Positions 54,310 to 54,623 of a stretch of 54,623 bases of DNA are shown piece by piece; position 1 is the stretch's first letter; every line of letters begins with the position of its first letter. The position numbers and the translations under genes are program-made. The stretch comes from Comamonadaceae bacterium (GTDB lineage: Bacteria; Pseudomonadota; Gammaproteobacteria; Burkholderiales; Burkholderiaceae_C), in the NCBI GenBank assembly GCA_003599455.1, contig QZKF01000046.1, positions 1 to 54,623 of the forward strand. The letters are read 5' to 3'. The notes below the pieces were generated by a model that worked only from the letters and a program-made list of their open reading frames with translations, had not been told where the DNA came from and did no database searches.

Positions 54310-54623
54310 GCAGGCCACGCTGGCCTGGGACGTGCCCGGGCTGGTGGCGGGCGTGGACGAGGCCGGGCGCGGGCCGCTGGCCGGGCCGGTGGTCGCCGCG
54401 GCGGTGATCCTGGACGAGCGCTCACCCATCAAGGGCCTGGCCGATTCCAAGCAGCTCACGGCGGCCCGGCGCGAGCGCCTGTACGACGAGATCCGCGCCA
54501 AGGCCCTGTGCTGCAGCGTGGCCCTGGCCTCGGTCGAAGAGATCGACCAGCTCAATATCTTGCAGGCCACCATGCTCGCGATGCGGCGGGCCGTGCAGGG
54601 CCTGCGCCTGAAGCCCAGCAAGG
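54281..54623 (+). CDS. rnhB: Ribonuclease HII (partial, right edge)
   Basis: 114 codons, cut by the window end. RNase HII removes RNA from RNA-DNA hybrids. The signature [21 protein letters not shown] (about residues 23-43) with catalytic Asp-Glu-Ala-Gly is complete, followed by [19 protein letters not shown] with the second metal Asp. ATG 54281 lies within the lpxB end and gives a short basic leader. lpxB-rnhB adjacency is common. Confidence 0.95.
   Translation, partial: MRSKKFLKAEQATLAWDVPGLVAGVDEAGRGPLAGPVVAAAVILDERSPIKGLADSKQLTAARRERLYDEIRAKALCCSVALASVEEIDQLNILQATMLAMRRAVQGLRLKPSK

Overview
This window looks like chromosomal DNA of a high-GC betaproteobacterium in the Burkholderiales, most likely Comamonadaceae. 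The evidence is the gene order rpsB-tsf-pyrH-frr-uppS-cdsA-dxr-rseP-bamA-skp-lpxD-fabZ-lpxA-lpxB-rnhB, a phaR-type PHB regulator, a monofunctional RelA, and an intergenic palindromic repeat that I recognise from Comamonadaceae genomes. The genus cannot be fixed by reading alone.

Region 1 (1-12359) is the integrase-proximal end of an integrated genomic island whose other end lies to the left of the window. It ends at the 3' part of a tRNA-Val(CAC) gene (12315-12359); the 5' half of that tRNA is absent here, so the complete copy should be at the far end. Next to it are a tyrosine recombinase, two sets of short direct repeats, an AlpA-like regulator/excisionase and an unknown protein. The cargo includes a Zn/Cd/Pb-type P1B ATPase (cut by the window edge) with a MerR-type promoter, a DsbA-like thioredoxin and a Met-rich periplasmic metal-binding protein. 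There are also decayed pieces of a CDF transporter and of an OLD-type nuclease. A LuxR-type regulator overlaps an unknown small gene, and an ACT-domain protein follows. A fatty-acid desaturase is translationally coupled to a symporter-like permease and faces an ArgP/LysG-type LysR regulator.

Region 2 (12367-25209) is core chromosome: a degenerate HD-GYP protein, an RhlE-type helicase, a YciH/SUI1 factor, a six-gene minus-strand set of small envelope and stress proteins, mfd-serB, ispD-ispF and ompR-envZ.

Region 3 (25379-40149) holds a small secreted protein with a SIMPL-domain protein, 3-hydroxybutyrate dehydrogenase opposite an alpha/beta hydrolase, relA, tRNA-Val(GAC), phaR, rimO, tRNA-Leu(CAG), rnr, a class-I glutamine amidotransferase-like hydrolase, yggT, bifunctional NAD(P)HX repair enzyme and a DadA-like oxidase.

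Region 4 (40344 to the end) is one long plus-strand block. It covers translation (rpsB, tsf, frr), UMP kinase, isoprenoid and lipid-carrier synthesis (dxr, uppS), phospholipid synthesis (cdsA), outer-membrane assembly and its stress sensing (rseP, bamA, skp) and lipid A synthesis (lpxD, fabZ, lpxA, lpxB), ending in a partial rnhB. Tight spacing and frequent 1-4 base overlaps suggest co-transcription. No CRISPR array, rRNA or intact insertion sequence was seen.
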